64,000 bases of DNA from Gammaproteobacteria bacterium (GTDB lineage: Bacteria > Pseudomonadota > Gammaproteobacteria > SZUA-229), in assembly GCA_026195895.1 (NCBI GenBank), contig JAPHRO010000052.1, forward strand, positions 1 through 64,000, read 5' to 3'. The position numbers were made by a program, and so were the translations under genes. Below, piece after piece: positions 40,474 through 51,009 of this stretch; position 1 is the first letter of the stretch, and every line of letters begins with the position of its first letter. The notes under the pieces are model-generated. The model worked only from the letters and a program-made list of their open reading frames with translations, did not search any database and was not told the origin of the DNA.

Positions 40474-43074
40474 ATGATAACGACAGCCGAAATTAGACAG
40501 AAATTTCTTGATTATTTTCACAGCAAGGGCCATGAAGTCGTAGCTTCCAGCTCACTGGTGCCTGGCAATGACCCAACCCTGCTGTTTACCAACGCCGGCA
40601 TGGTTCAGTTCAAAGATGTTTTTCTGGGCCAGGACAAACGCAGTTACACCACCGCGACCAGCTCGCAGCGCTGTGTGCGTGCCGGTGGCAAACACAATGA
40701 TCTGGAAAATGTGGGCTACACAGCACGTCATCATACCTTTTTTGAGATGCTGGGTAATTTTAGTTTCGGTGATTATTTCAAGCGCGAAGCTATCAATTAT
40801 GCCTGGGAATTTTTGACCACAGAGCTGGGCCTGCCCGAAGGAAAACTCTGGATTACCGTTTACGAGGAAGATGACGAAGCCGCGGATATCTGGCTGAAAG
40901 AAATCGGTGTGTCAGCCGAGCGATTCGGCCGTATAGGTGCGAAAGACAATTTCTGGTCCATGGGCGATACCGGCCCCTGCGGTCCCTGTACTGAAATATT
41001 TTATGATCATGGCGAAGACATACCCGGCGGCCCACCAGGATCACCCGATGAAGATGGCGATCGCTATATCGAAATCTGGAACCTGGTATTCATGCAGTAC
41101 AACCGGGACAAAACTGGCAAGCTGAATCCGTTACCCAGGCCGTCCGTCGATACCGGCATGGGGCTGGAGCGTCTGGCGGCTATTCTACAAAATGGCCACA
41201 GTAACTATGATATCGACCTGTTCCAGAAGCTGATCAAAGCAACGGCCAAATTAACCAATAGCAGTGATTTAGACCACAGCTCGCTTAAAGTGATTGCCGA
41301 TCATATCCGCTCCTGCGCCTTTTTAGTGGTTGACGGTGTGATGCCATCCAATGAGGGCCGAGGCTATGTGCTGCGGCGTATTATTCGCCGGGCTTTGCGT
41401 CATGGTCATAAACTGGGCCAGCATGGTCTGTTTTTCTATCAACTGGTAGCAACATTAGTCGCAGAAATGGGCGACGCATATCCTGAATTAAGCGCAGCCC
41501 AGAAAAACGTTGAAAAGGTTTTAAAACTCGAAGAAGAACGATTTGCCGAAACCCTGGATCACGGCATGAAAATACTGGAGGAAAGTATCAGCGAGCTATC
41601 TGGCACACAGATTCCTGGTGACGTGGTATTCAGGCTATATGATACCTATGGATTCCCCATCGATTTAACCGCCGATATAGCGCGTGAGCGTAAGCTGACC
41701 ATTGATCAGGCCGGCTACGACCGTGAAATGCAAGCCCAGAAAGAACGTGCGCGTTCCTCCAGTAAATTTGGGCTAGATTACAACGAGGCCATCAGTACCG
41801 ATGCCATCACCAGCTTTACCGGCTATGACCATTTGCAGGATGAATCGACTGTAATTTCAATATTCAAAGATGGTCAGGCGGTCGACAGTATCGCAGCCGG
41901 CGATGAAGCCGTAGTTATTCTTGAAAGCACGCCTTTCTATGCCGAATCTGGCGGCCAGGTCGGGGATACCGGTCTGTTATCGAATGATGACACTCAATTT
42001 GAAGTCATGGATACCCAGAAGCAGGGACAGGCTTTTATTCATATCGGCAGCCTGTCTAAAGGCAGCCTGAAAACCGGCGACAAATTACAGGCTATCATTG
42101 ATGCAGATCGGCGCAGTGCAACCATTCGCAACCATTCAGCCACCCACCTGATGCACGCTGCGTTACGCGAAATATTAGGTGAGCATGTGCAGCAGAAAGG
42201 CTCGTTGGTTAACAATGAACGCCTGCGTTTCGATTTCTCTCACGTGGAAACAGTAAAACCTGAAGAATTACGACGCATTGAACAGTTAGTAAACGCCCAG
42301 ATTCGGCGCAATCTTGATACCAGTGCTGAAGAAATGGCTATCACAGCAGCAAAAGAGAAGGGGGCAATGGCGCTATTCGGGGAAAAATATGGCGACGAAG
42401 TACGCGTAGTTTCTATGGGTGATTTTTCTATCGAACTATGTGGCGGTGTGCATGTTAACCGTACCGGCGACATTGGCTATTTCAAAATCACCTCAGAAAG
42501 CGGTATCGCATCAGGTGTGCGTCGAATAGAGGCCGTTACCGGCGTAGCTGCAGTTGAATGGGCAGAGCAACAGGATAAACAAATCAATAACTTATCATCT
42601 ATTCTTAAAGCCAATCGTGATGAACTGGAATCAAAGGCACAGCAGCTACTGGACAGGTTAAAAGCGCAGGACAGGGAATTGTCACAACTCAAATCCAGGC
42701 TGGCAACCCAGACCGGACGCGATATCACCGCCGATGCAGTAGAGATTGCAGGTATTAAAGTGCTGGCAGTAAAACTGGATGGTGTTGATAGCAAAGCCAT
42801 GCGTGACACCATGGATCAGTTAAAAAATAAACTCGGTTCCGCCGCTATCGTGCTGGCAACTACTGAGGGCAACAAAGTCAGTTTATGTGCCGGTGTGACC
42901 AAAGACCAGACAGCGCGGCTGAAAGCCGGGGATCTGGTCAATATGGTTGCATCCCAGGTAGGTGGCAAAGGTGGTGGTCGACCCGATATGGCCATGGCCG
43001 GTGGCAGCCAGCCAGACAACATAGACAAAGCACTGGCCAGTGTTCCAAACTGGATAAATGCTCAACTCGGCTAG
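40474..43074 (+). CDS. alaS: Alanine--tRNA ligase
   Basis: [59 protein letters not shown]-terminal [12 protein letters not shown]. Confidence 0.99.
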   Translation: MITTAEIRQKFLDYFHSKGHEVVASSSLVPGNDPTLLFTNAGMVQFKDVFLGQDKRSYTTATSSQRCVRAGGKHNDLENVGYTARHHTFFEMLGNFSFGDYFKREAINYAWEFLTTELGLPEGKLWITVYEEDDEAADIWLKEIGVSAERFGRIGAKDNFWSMGDTGPCGPCTEIFYDHGEDIPGGPPGSPDEDGDRYIEIWNLVFMQYNRDKTGKLNPLPRPSVDTGMGLERLAAILQNGHSNYDIDLFQKLIKATAKLTNSSDLDHSSLKVIADHIRSCAFLVVDGVMPSNEGRGYVLRRIIRRALRHGHKLGQHGLFFYQLVATLVAEMGDAYPELSAAQKNVEKVLKLEEERFAETLDHGMKILEESISELSGTQIPGDVVFRLYDTYGFPIDLTADIARERKLTIDQAGYDREMQAQKERARSSSKFGLDYNEAISTDAITSFTGYDHLQDESTVISIFKDGQAVDSIAAGDEAVVILESTPFYAESGGQVGDTGLLSNDDTQFEVMDTQKQGQAFIHIGSLSKGSLKTGDKLQAIIDADRRSATIRNHSATHLMHAALREILGEHVQQKGSLVNNERLRFDFSHVETVKPEELRRIEQLVNAQIRRNLDTSAEEMAITAAKEKGAMALFGEKYGDEVRVVSMGDFSIELCGGVHVNRTGDIGYFKITSESGIASGVRRIEAVTGVAAVEWAEQQDKQINNLSSILKANRDELESKAQQLLDRLKAQDRELSQLKSRLATQTGRDITADAVEIAGIKVLAVKLDGVDSKAMRDTMDQLKNKLGSAAIVLATTEGNKVSLCAGVTKDQTARLKAGDLVNMVASQVGGKGGGRPDMAMAGGSQPDNIDKALASVPNWINAQLG

Positions 43075-43182
43075 TGCTGAGGCTCGCATTGCGCCGGGGC
43101 TTATGACATAATCTCGCGCAACCGAACCCGCGTCAAAATCCATGATGCGGGTTTTTAAATTCAACACTTTTTTCTTACTATT

Positions 43183-44424
43183 ATGGCTCTAATTGTCCAA
43201 AAATATGGTGGCACCTCTGTCGGCTCTGTCGAGCGTATTCAGGCAGTTGCTGATCGCATCATAAAAAATCGTGAAAACGGCCACCAGATCGTAGTGGTTG
43301 TTTCTGCCATGAGTGGCGAAACCAATAAATTGATCGGGCTGGCCAATGAAATCAACGAACGCCCTGCAGCGCGTGAAATGGATGTACTGGTTTCCACTGG
43401 CGAGCAGGTTACCATTGCCCTGTTGAGCATGGCATTGCACGCTAAAGGCATCCCGGCCAAATCCTATACCGGCACACAAATCAAAATGCTCACTGACAAT
43501 GCCCATGGTAAAGCGCGCATTATGGATATCCAGTGCAGCAACATGCAAAAAGACCTGGAAGAGGGCAATGTAATCGTGGTTGCGGGTTTTCAGGGAGTCG
43601 ACGAATGCGGCAATATCACCACCCTCGGTCGAGGTGGCTCCGATACCACAGCCGTCGCCATGGCAGCAGCTTTAAAAGCTGATGAATGCCAGATTTATAC
43701 CGATGTAGATGGCGTGTATACCACGGACCCACGCATCGAACCCAAAGCCCGCCGACTGGAACGCATTACGTTTGAAGAAATGCTCGAAATGGCCAGTCTG
43801 GGCTCTAAAGTATTGCAAATTCGTTCGGTCGAATTTGCCGGTAAATATAACGTTCCCCTACGCGTACTTTCGTCATTTGAAGAAAGTGAGGGGGCAGGTA
43901 CTTTAATAACAACTGAGGAAAACGAAATGGAACAGGCTGTGATCTCCGGAATCGCATTCAATAAAGACGAAGCACAGTTAACCATTTCAGGTGTACCCGA
44001 TAAACCAGGTGTCGCATCTGATATTTTAGGATCTGTAACGGAAGCCAATATTGAAGTCGACATGATCGTACAGAACGTCGGTGAAGATGGCACTACTGAC
44101 TTTACCTTTACGGTACATCGCAATGATTACGATACGGCTCTCGAGTTATTAACCAGAACTGGAGAAACCCTGGGAGCTAAAAATGTCCGCGGCGATAACA
44201 GTATTGTAAAAATATCTCTGGTGGGTGTAGGCATGCGTTCTCACGCTGGTATTGCAAGCACCATGTTTGCCGCACTGGCAAAAGAGGGCATCAATATTTT
44301 GATGATCTCTACCTCAGAAATTAAAATTTCGGTCGTGGTAGCCGAAAAATATCTGGAACTGGGCGTGCGTACTTTACACAGTGCATTTGGCCTGGAAAAT
44401 GATGGCAATCTCGTCAATTTATAG
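43183..44424 (+). CDS. lysC: Aspartate kinase
   Basis: MALIVQKYGGTSVGSVERI; GRGGSDTTAVAMAAAL; C-terminal ACT domains. Confidence 0.98.
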   Translation: MALIVQKYGGTSVGSVERIQAVADRIIKNRENGHQIVVVVSAMSGETNKLIGLANEINERPAAREMDVLVSTGEQVTIALLSMALHAKGIPAKSYTGTQIKMLTDNAHGKARIMDIQCSNMQKDLEEGNVIVVAGFQGVDECGNITTLGRGGSDTTAVAMAAALKADECQIYTDVDGVYTTDPRIEPKARRLERITFEEMLEMASLGSKVLQIRSVEFAGKYNVPLRVLSSFEESEGAGTLITTEENEMEQAVISGIAFNKDEAQLTISGVPDKPGVASDILGSVTEANIEVDMIVQNVGEDGTTDFTFTVHRNDYDTALELLTRTGETLGAKNVRGDNSIVKISLVGVGMRSHAGIASTMFAALAKEGINILMISTSEIKISVVVAEKYLELGVRTLHSAFGLENDGNLVNL

Positions 44425-44550
44425 ACCAGATAACCGATATTCATCCTGCTGTATGACTTTATTACAAGTATGTTATAAACTAGCCGTACGGTGAAAAGAG
44501 GTTACAAGGACTCTAGAAGCCTATGGTGATTGAATAAAGGAGCAGGAAGT

Positions 44551-44742
44551 ATGTTAATTCTAACTCGCCGGGTAGGCGAAACCTTGATGATTGGTGACGA
44601 AGTTACTGTTACGGTTCTGGGTGTCAAAGGCAACCAGGTTCGCATTGGTATCAATGCACCAAAAGAAGTCTCTGTGCACCGTGAAGAAATTTACGACCGC
44701 ATAAAACGTGAGCAGGAATCTCAGACGGGCACTGATGCCTGA
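44551..44742 (+). CDS. csrA: Carbon storage regulator CsrA
   Basis: [48 protein letters not shown]; start at the CsrA-typical MLILTRR. Confidence 0.98.
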   Translation: MLILTRRVGETLMIGDEVTVTVLGVKGNQVRIGINAPKEVSVHREEIYDRIKREQESQTGTDA

Positions 44743-44810
44743 ACTGTAGATTAAAATCCTTTTTCAGGCTTTACGAAAAGCCAGATCAAAGGTATCCTAC
44801 GCACCTCAGA

Positions 44811-44837
44811 AAGCGCCGCCTAAACGCGGCGTTTTCT
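44811..44837 (+). terminator. Terminator candidate downstream of csrA
   Basis: CGCCGC-CTAAA-CGCGGCG stem followed by TTTTCTTT. Confidence 0.6.
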
Positions 44838-44839
44838 TT

Positions 44840-44929
44840 GGAGAAATGGCCGAGTGGCTGAAGGCGCACCCCTGCTAAGGGTGTATAGGGGAAACTCTAT
44901 CGAGGGTTCGAATCCCTCTTTCTCCGCCA
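44840..44929 (+). tRNA. tRNA-Ser(GCT)
   Basis: Acceptor GGAGAAA/TTTCTCC, anticodon loop CTGCTAA, long variable arm, GGTTCGAATCC T-arm, encoded GCCA. Confidence 0.96.
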
Positions 44930-44935
44930 TAAACT

Positions 44936-44964
44936 AAAAGCCACCCAAATTGGGTGGCTTTTTT
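44936..44964 (+). terminator. Rho-independent terminator after tRNA-Ser
   Basis: AAAAGCCACCCAA-ATTGGGTGGCTTTTTT. Confidence 0.85.
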
Positions 44965-45100
44965 ACTTTCGGTAATAATCAACCCACATGATGTCTTCTA
45001 ACTGATATTAATAAAATTCTTCTAATATCTTGAAATTTCCCTGTATTACACGTTGACGAAAGCCGTCAAATTCCCCATAATTCACGCCCTCAACAGATAT

Positions 45101-45177
45101 GCGCCTGTAGCTCAGCTGGATAGAGTACCTGGCTACGAACCAGGCGGTCGCACGTTCGAATCGTGCCAGGCGCGCCA
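45101..45177 (+). tRNA. tRNA-Arg(ACG)
   Basis: Acceptor GCGCCTG/CAGGCGC, anticodon loop CTACGAA, GTTCGAATC T-arm, encoded CCA. Confidence 0.96.
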
Positions 45178-45184
45178 TATACAT

Positions 45185-45215
45185 AGAGCCTCACTCATAC
45201 GAGTGAGGCTCTTTG
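45185..45215 (+). terminator. Rho-independent terminator after tRNA-Arg
   Basis: AGAGCCTCACTC-ATAC-GAGTGAGGCTCTTT. Confidence 0.85.
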
Positions 45216-45427
45216 GTTTTGCGACTTAAAGAATAAATTAAAAAACATCTTACTAGACGCAAAAATATTTTATAATCCCCTGAATTGCCCTCAAATAAAC
45301 ACTATAACTACAAGGGCGCGGATTATTTGCTAGCCAACGTCACTCGCATACTTAATTAATATCGAGATGAGACATATTGGAAATTGGACAAACTATTTGT
45401 TGAATTAGATGGATTACTAAAACCAAA

Positions 45428-46822
45428 ATGTTAAGGATTTTTAATCACTACATAACGACATCATTTGTCTGGCTTGTTTTAATCGAGACATTGATCTTAT
45501 TTTTCTCGGTGTATCTAGCTCGAGAAATTCGTTTTTTTGGCGAGGATCCAGAATTAAAGTTATTACTTGAACCTTTTCTCATTAAGGCATTTGTTTATAC
45601 CGTAATAATGGGGCTGTCGATGACAGCGGTAGGACTGCATACCCGTAGCGTTGTGGAGAATTTTGCTGCACTATTGACTCGTACCTTTCTGGCCTTCTTT
45701 CTTGGCTTCCTCGCCAGCACACTAATATTCTATATTTATCCAAGTTTGTTCCTGGGACGAGGTGTTTTTGCTATAACCTTAGCCGTTTCATTCTTTGGTA
45801 TTGCTATTTGCAGAATTATCTTCGATAGAATTGATGATGGGACCCTGTTCAAAAAGAAAATAGTTGTGCTTGGAACAGGCAAACAAGCAGAAATCATAAA
45901 CCAGCTTAAATCTGAAGCTATAAAAAGAGGCCAGGAAATAATTGGTTACGTTTCTATTGACCAGAACCCACCACTAATAAACAAGTCAGAAATTCTGCAC
46001 ATCAAAAATTCCTTATTGGAACTGGTTCAGGATTACGATATCGACGAAATAGTTCTGGCCATGGATGATCGACGTCAGGGCTTTCCCATTTCGGGCCTGC
46101 TTGAATGTAAAATGAAGGGAGTGATGGTGCATGACATTATTCATTTTCTAGAACGCGTAACTGGACATATTGAGCTTGAAGCACTTCGACCCAGTGTCAT
46201 GATATTTTCATCAGGTTTTTCAAATGCAGTTGCCCCTAATGGGGCAAAAAGAGTATTTGATATACTGGTTAGCTTATTGATTTTAATAATTGCTAGCCCA
46301 GTTATAGTATTCACAGCCACGGCAATTTGGCTAAGTAGTTTTGGGCGTGATCCTATATTTTATCGACAGGTTAGAATTGGCTTGTGTAATGCACCATTTA
46401 AAGTTCTTAAATTTAGAAGCATGAAAACTGATGCAGAAAAGAATGGTGCGCAATTCGCCCAAAAAAATGACTCCAGGGTAACCTTTATTGGTGCTTTCAT
46501 ACGTAAAACACGTATAGATGAGCTGCCGCAGCTATTTAATGTACTGAAAGGGGAAATGAGTTTCGTAGGCCCACGCCCTGAACGCCCGGAGTTTGTATTG
46601 GGTTTTGAACAAACTATTCCACATTATGAACTTCGCCATACGGTTAAGCCAGGAATAACAGGCTGGGCTCAAATTTGTTATCCCTATGGTGAAACTGCGG
46701 GTGATACAAAAAACAAATTACAATACGATTTATACTATATAAAAAATTATAGCCTTTTCTTAGATCTGACAATCATTTTTCAAACCATACAAGTGGTCCT
46801 GTTCGGACAAGGCGCAAGATGA
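45428..46822 (+). CDS. Sugar transferase, XrtA/PEP-CTERM-associated type (TIGR03013-like)
   Basis: Long TM N-terminus, KKKIVVLGTGKQAEII, C-terminal KRVFDILVSLLILII..LKFRSMKTDAEKNGAQFA..FVGPRPERPEFV. Confidence 0.88.
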   Translation: MLRIFNHYITTSFVWLVLIETLILFFSVYLAREIRFFGEDPELKLLLEPFLIKAFVYTVIMGLSMTAVGLHTRSVVENFAALLTRTFLAFFLGFLASTLIFYIYPSLFLGRGVFAITLAVSFFGIAICRIIFDRIDDGTLFKKKIVVLGTGKQAEIINQLKSEAIKRGQEIIGYVSIDQNPPLINKSEILHIKNSLLELVQDYDIDEIVLAMDDRRQGFPISGLLECKMKGVMVHDIIHFLERVTGHIELEALRPSVMIFSSGFSNAVAPNGAKRVFDILVSLLILIIASPVIVFTATAIWLSSFGRDPIFYRQVRIGLCNAPFKVLKFRSMKTDAEKNGAQFAQKNDSRVTFIGAFIRKTRIDELPQLFNVLKGEMSFVGPRPERPEFVLGFEQTIPHYELRHTVKPGITGWAQICYPYGETAGDTKNKLQYDLYYIKNYSLFLDLTIIFQTIQVVLFGQGAR

Positions 46823-46826
46823 TTTC

Positions 46827-47672
46827 CTAGCTGGATTTGATTGTATTAGCTAGAAATTCTAAAAAATCATTAGCAACTTTTTTTCTTCCTATTTCGTTTA
46901 AATGGCCACCATCGTTGGTATAACTTCCAATTAAGTTATAAAACTTACTTTTATGATTTTTATATTGAAAACTTTCTTTTTTTCCATCTGGGTAAGTCGA
47001 TTCGCTAGCAGCCAGATCAAATATTGGTGAATTTTTATATTTTTCCAAAAGGCGATTATTGAATTCATTTCGTTTAATGTTTGCCAATTTGCTCATATTT
47101 TCCTTACCAAGCACACTTCCAACCAGCTCATGAATCCAAACAACTATTCCATTTTCCGAATGGCGCAAAGGGACAGTAACATGAATAAATGTGATTTCAG
47201 GGTTGGCGTTTATTAATCTATCCATTATTTGTGTATATTTGGTAAATAAGTTATCTATATCGGTATCATTATTAATGTCTATGTAACAAAATTTGAGCAG
47301 GGCATAATCAATTTTCCCTTTAAGCTCATTATTAATGATGTTTTCATAATCTATGCATTTTGATAAGGGTTTAGTATTTTCCCCAACGCCTGAATGTAGG
47401 AAGAAACTTTCAGGTAGTGATTCAGCTGTTTCTTTGTTGATGAGTGTTAATTGGCTTTTGCTGCCTGAGGTCATTAATTCTTCTATTCCTTGTATGATAT
47501 TTTGACCCACAGACATATGACCAAAATAAATTCTTTTGGGCTGAATTATTTCTATATACGGTTCAACGTTGTATGTTGTGTTCATATGGGAAGTCGACTT
47601 GGTTTGATCGCAGCCTAATAGTATCATTGCGAATCCTGATGTAACACAATTTAAGATAAATCGAAGTTTCAT
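46827..47672 (-). CDS. SGNH/GDSL-hydrolase-like lipoprotein
   Basis: Lipobox ILLGC; GHMSVGQNIIQGI and C-terminal NDGGHLNEIGRKKVANDFLEFL. Confidence 0.55.
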   Translation of the reverse strand: MKLRFILNCVTSGFAMILLGCDQTKSTSHMNTTYNVEPYIEIIQPKRIYFGHMSVGQNIIQGIEELMTSGSKSQLTLINKETAESLPESFFLHSGVGENTKPLSKCIDYENIINNELKGKIDYALLKFCYIDINNDTDIDNLFTKYTQIMDRLINANPEITFIHVTVPLRHSENGIVVWIHELVGSVLGKENMSKLANIKRNEFNNRLLEKYKNSPIFDLAASESTYPDGKKESFQYKNHKSKFYNLIGSYTNDGGHLNEIGRKKVANDFLEFLANTIKSS

Positions 47673-48027
47673 ATATCTTCCTTTGCTACCTAGTGTCTGG
47701 GTAGCCATATTGCGAGTTGTTCGCATACTTTAAAATCCTGATAATTGCTGGTGACCACCTACCTGAATATGCGTAACTCCAAGGTGTAATCCTTTTAAAA
47801 CATGTGGCAATCAGTAACCACAATAGTGCTGCAAATCGGGACATGATTTCAAGCATTCCAGAGCTAAATTGATTGCCTCATTGAACTATATTCTCTATGT
47901 TAGTACAATTCTAAGGTGTAACAGCGCGTGGGCATAAGGATGAACCTCAGGAAATGTGTCGCTTACGGCTAAAAAGAACAAAAGCTATTATAACCGTAAC
48001 TATTCATCATAATGTTTTAAATTTCAT

Positions 48028-49167
48028 ATGATTACCATATTTTGGGCAAGTCTTGCTGGCATATTTTATGCTTACTTTGGGTATCCCTTGTTGCTGCTAA
48101 TTCTCGGCAGGTTGAAGCGATTGCTGTTTCCAGATAAAGAATTACTATTTGATGAAAGCGATGCACCTTCGGTAACAATAATAATTCCGGCACATAATGA
48201 AGCTTCTATTATAGAGGGTAAATTGAAAAACACCCTTGATCTTTATTACCCCGGAAATATGAAGATATTAATAGTTTCTGATGGTTCAACAGACACGACG
48301 ATAGAAATAGTCGAGAAATATATATCAGATGCACGTATTAAGCTTTTAAAATTGCCCGAAAGAAGAGGGAAAGCTCAAGCTTTAAATACCGCACTAGATC
48401 AGGTTGATGATGAAATAGTTGTCTTCACAGACGCATCAATCATGCTTGATGAGCTGGCGCTTTGGAAAATCATTCAACCTTTTGCTGATAGTAATATTGG
48501 ATGTGTTTCTGGGGAAGATATTATCGAAGGCGGTAGTGGTGAAGGTCTTTACGGTAAATATGAATTGTTTTTACGAAATCAGGAATCTCATTTGGGATCT
48601 ATCGTTGGTGCTAGTGGATCATTCTATGCACAAAAAACTTCCTTGATATCTCCATTTCAAGAAGGTTTAGCTCCCGATTTCTTATCCGTTATGAATACGG
48701 TTGAAAAAGGATATCGAGTTATATCATATCCCCCCGCCTTTGGGTTTATGACAGCAGTCAAATCTACCAAAAGCGAATTTAACCGGAAAGTTAGAACTTT
48801 GATTAGAGGGATGACTGCTTTATTTATAAAAGCAAATATGCTGAATCCTTTCAAATTCCCATTGTTTTCACTATTTTTATGGTCGCACAAATTAATGCGC
48901 TGGTTTGTACCGTTTATGTTAATCATACTTCTGATAAGCAGCTATTCTCTGTCTAGCTCCTATTTTTTTGGCGCGATGTTTGTGCTACAGGTCATTTTTT
49001 ACTTTATTGCTTTATTGGGCCTTATCGGTGTAAATGCTGTAACAGATAGCTTACCTGGAAAATTTTCTAGTTATTTTGTTAGCGTCAATGTGGCTATATT
49101 AGTCGCATGGATACGATATATAATGGGCGTCCGTCAAGAAATATGGTCTCCTTCTGATAGAAGTTAA
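48028..49167 (+). CDS. Family 2 glycosyltransferase
   Basis: VTIIIPAHNEASIIEGKLKNTLDLYYP; DGSTDTT; FTDAS. Confidence 0.92.
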   Translation: MITIFWASLAGIFYAYFGYPLLLLILGRLKRLLFPDKELLFDESDAPSVTIIIPAHNEASIIEGKLKNTLDLYYPGNMKILIVSDGSTDTTIEIVEKYISDARIKLLKLPERRGKAQALNTALDQVDDEIVVFTDASIMLDELALWKIIQPFADSNIGCVSGEDIIEGGSGEGLYGKYELFLRNQESHLGSIVGASGSFYAQKTSLISPFQEGLAPDFLSVMNTVEKGYRVISYPPAFGFMTAVKSTKSEFNRKVRTLIRGMTALFIKANMLNPFKFPLFSLFLWSHKLMRWFVPFMLIILLISSYSLSSSYFFGAMFVLQVIFYFIALLGLIGVNAVTDSLPGKFSSYFVSVNVAILVAWIRYIMGVRQEIWSPSDRS

Positions 49168-49169
49168 AT

Positions 49170-49985
49170 ATGATTAAAGAAACTCCAGTATTTTTTAAAT
49201 CAGATGGACTAAATATATTTGGTGTCGTTCATGATTCAAGTACCGTAACTCACAATAAAGCAATGGTATTTTGCCATTCATTCGCAGAAGAAAAGTTGTG
49301 GTCTCATAGAGTTCTTGTAAGTTACGCTCGCCTGTTAGCAAAGATGGGCTATCTGTGTATCAGATTTGATTATAGAGGGTACGGAGATAGCCAAGGTGAG
49401 TTTTCAGACTGTACGATCGAATCTTATGCTGATGACATAAAAAATGCCGTCATATATATAAAAACAACATTTCCTAAAATTCAGGAAATAGGTTTAATAG
49501 GTCACCGGTTAGGTGCTTCTATCGTGCTTGATCGTTATGATTATATATCTGCCAATGGACCCATAATACTCTGGGATCCAATAATAGATGGAAACCGATA
49601 TATACAAGAATTCCTTCGGTCTCACCTTACTACACAACTTGCAGTTTATGGTGAAATCAGGGAAACACGAGAAAAGTTAATTGAATCAATGGAATCCGGT
49701 AAATTAGTGAATGTAGAAGGATATGATCTGAATTATTCTCAGTACGATTCAATTTCTAAAATAATGTTAAATAAACAGCATTATGATAGCGGAGCATCAA
49801 TTTTAATCGTCCAAATAAATAGAAATCTAAAAATTAAAAAAGACGTTGAAGATTTGGCTTATAGAGCAAATAGTGAACTGAAATGTGTTGTAGAAGACCC
49901 ATTCTGGCGAGAAATTAAAAAATTTTACTACGAGGCTCCAGAGCTATATAAAGCCACAACAGATTGGTTGAAAGAATTGCAATGA
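49170..49985 (+). CDS. Alpha/beta hydrolase (exosortase-A-system-associated hydrolase 2-like)
   Basis: KAMVFCHSFAEEKLWSHRVLVSYARLLAKMGYLCIRFDYRGYGDSQGEF; GHRLGAS nucleophile-elbow-like motif. Confidence 0.72.
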   Translation: MIKETPVFFKSDGLNIFGVVHDSSTVTHNKAMVFCHSFAEEKLWSHRVLVSYARLLAKMGYLCIRFDYRGYGDSQGEFSDCTIESYADDIKNAVIYIKTTFPKIQEIGLIGHRLGASIVLDRYDYISANGPIILWDPIIDGNRYIQEFLRSHLTTQLAVYGEIRETREKLIESMESGKLVNVEGYDLNYSQYDSISKIMLNKQHYDSGASILIVQINRNLKIKKDVEDLAYRANSELKCVVEDPFWREIKKFYYEAPELYKATTDWLKELQ

Positions 49986-50944
49986 TAGACATCTCCCCAG
50001 TATGTTTTACTAATAAAAATGGCTTTCAATTAATCGGCATGCTCGAAAAGCCTGAGTCAGAGATAGATCGTTCAATGGGTATAATTTTACTATCTCCGGG
50101 TATAAAAATGAGAGTAGCCCCTCATCGTTTATACAATAAAATGAGTAGTCATTTTGTCAAGCAGGGATTTACAGTATTGCGCTTTGATTTTTACGGCCTT
50201 GGCGATGCTGAAGGGGAGATTAAAGAAATGTTGCTCGCTGACCTATACGGCAGTATTCAGTTAGGCCGGTATGTGGATGATACAAAATGTGCTATAGATT
50301 GGATGTCAAAAGAATGTGGAATTGACAAAATAATTCTAGCTGGGTTATGTGGTGGTGCTATCACCGGTCTTCTAACCGCACAATCAGAACCGAGAGTCAA
50401 AGGATTATTGGCATTAGGAATCCCGGTAATATTGGATAGTTCTGATATTGACCCATCAAAATATCTAACTGATGGACAAATTGATCGTCTTCATAGCGGA
50501 TACATACGAAGGCTACTATCTGTACATTCATGGTTCCGCTTATTGACTTTTCAAAGCGATTATAGAGTTATCTGGAAAATAATTATAAAAAATTTTTCGA
50601 AGTATTTTAATACTCCTGAAAAACCAGAAATATCCAGCATCAAATCTAGTGAGACCAAGCCCCCCCCCGATAATATTAATCCTCTCTTTGCACCAGCATT
50701 TATTAAAATACTAGAAAAAGGCAAAAGGGTGATTTTAATATTTAGTGGATCTGATCGATTAAAATGGGAATATGATGAAAAATTCAAAAGTTTGTACCAG
50801 GATGAACTAAACGAGTATAAGAATCAGATTGAAGAAGTAACAATAGAAAAAGCAAATCACATCGTTTCATTACCTGAGTGGCAGGAAGTTATGTTTTCTG
50901 CTTCCGATTCCTGGTTCCAGAAGAATTTTAATGAAAACAGATAA
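49982..50944 (+). CDS. Alpha/beta hydrolase (exosortase-A-system-associated hydrolase 1-like)
   Basis: GIILLSPGIKMRVAPHRLYNKMSSHFVKQGFTVLRFDFYGLGDAEGEI; LAGLCGGAITG; ATGA overlap with upstream gene. Confidence 0.72.
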   Translation: MIDISPVCFTNKNGFQLIGMLEKPESEIDRSMGIILLSPGIKMRVAPHRLYNKMSSHFVKQGFTVLRFDFYGLGDAEGEIKEMLLADLYGSIQLGRYVDDTKCAIDWMSKECGIDKIILAGLCGGAITGLLTAQSEPRVKGLLALGIPVILDSSDIDPSKYLTDGQIDRLHSGYIRRLLSVHSWFRLLTFQSDYRVIWKIIIKNFSKYFNTPEKPEISSIKSSETKPPPDNINPLFAPAFIKILEKGKRVILIFSGSDRLKWEYDEKFKSLYQDELNEYKNQIEEVTIEKANHIVSLPEWQEVMFSASDSWFQKNFNENR

Positions 50945-51009
50945 TTGTAAATTCAATAACCTAAGAATGGTAATTATCTGAAAATGAACTCTTTCAAATT
51001 GCAAATTTC

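Noticed and set aside
45310-45340. GGGCGCGGATTATTTGCT upstream of the sugar transferase as a sigma-54 promoter
   Set aside because: Spacing between the GG and GC elements is 2 nt too long for a -24/-12 promoter
48529-48536. GGCGGTAG, identical to the ops/JUMPstart core recognised by RfaH
   Set aside because: It lies inside the GT2 coding sequence (encoding EGGSGEG), not in an untranslated leader, so chance is more likely
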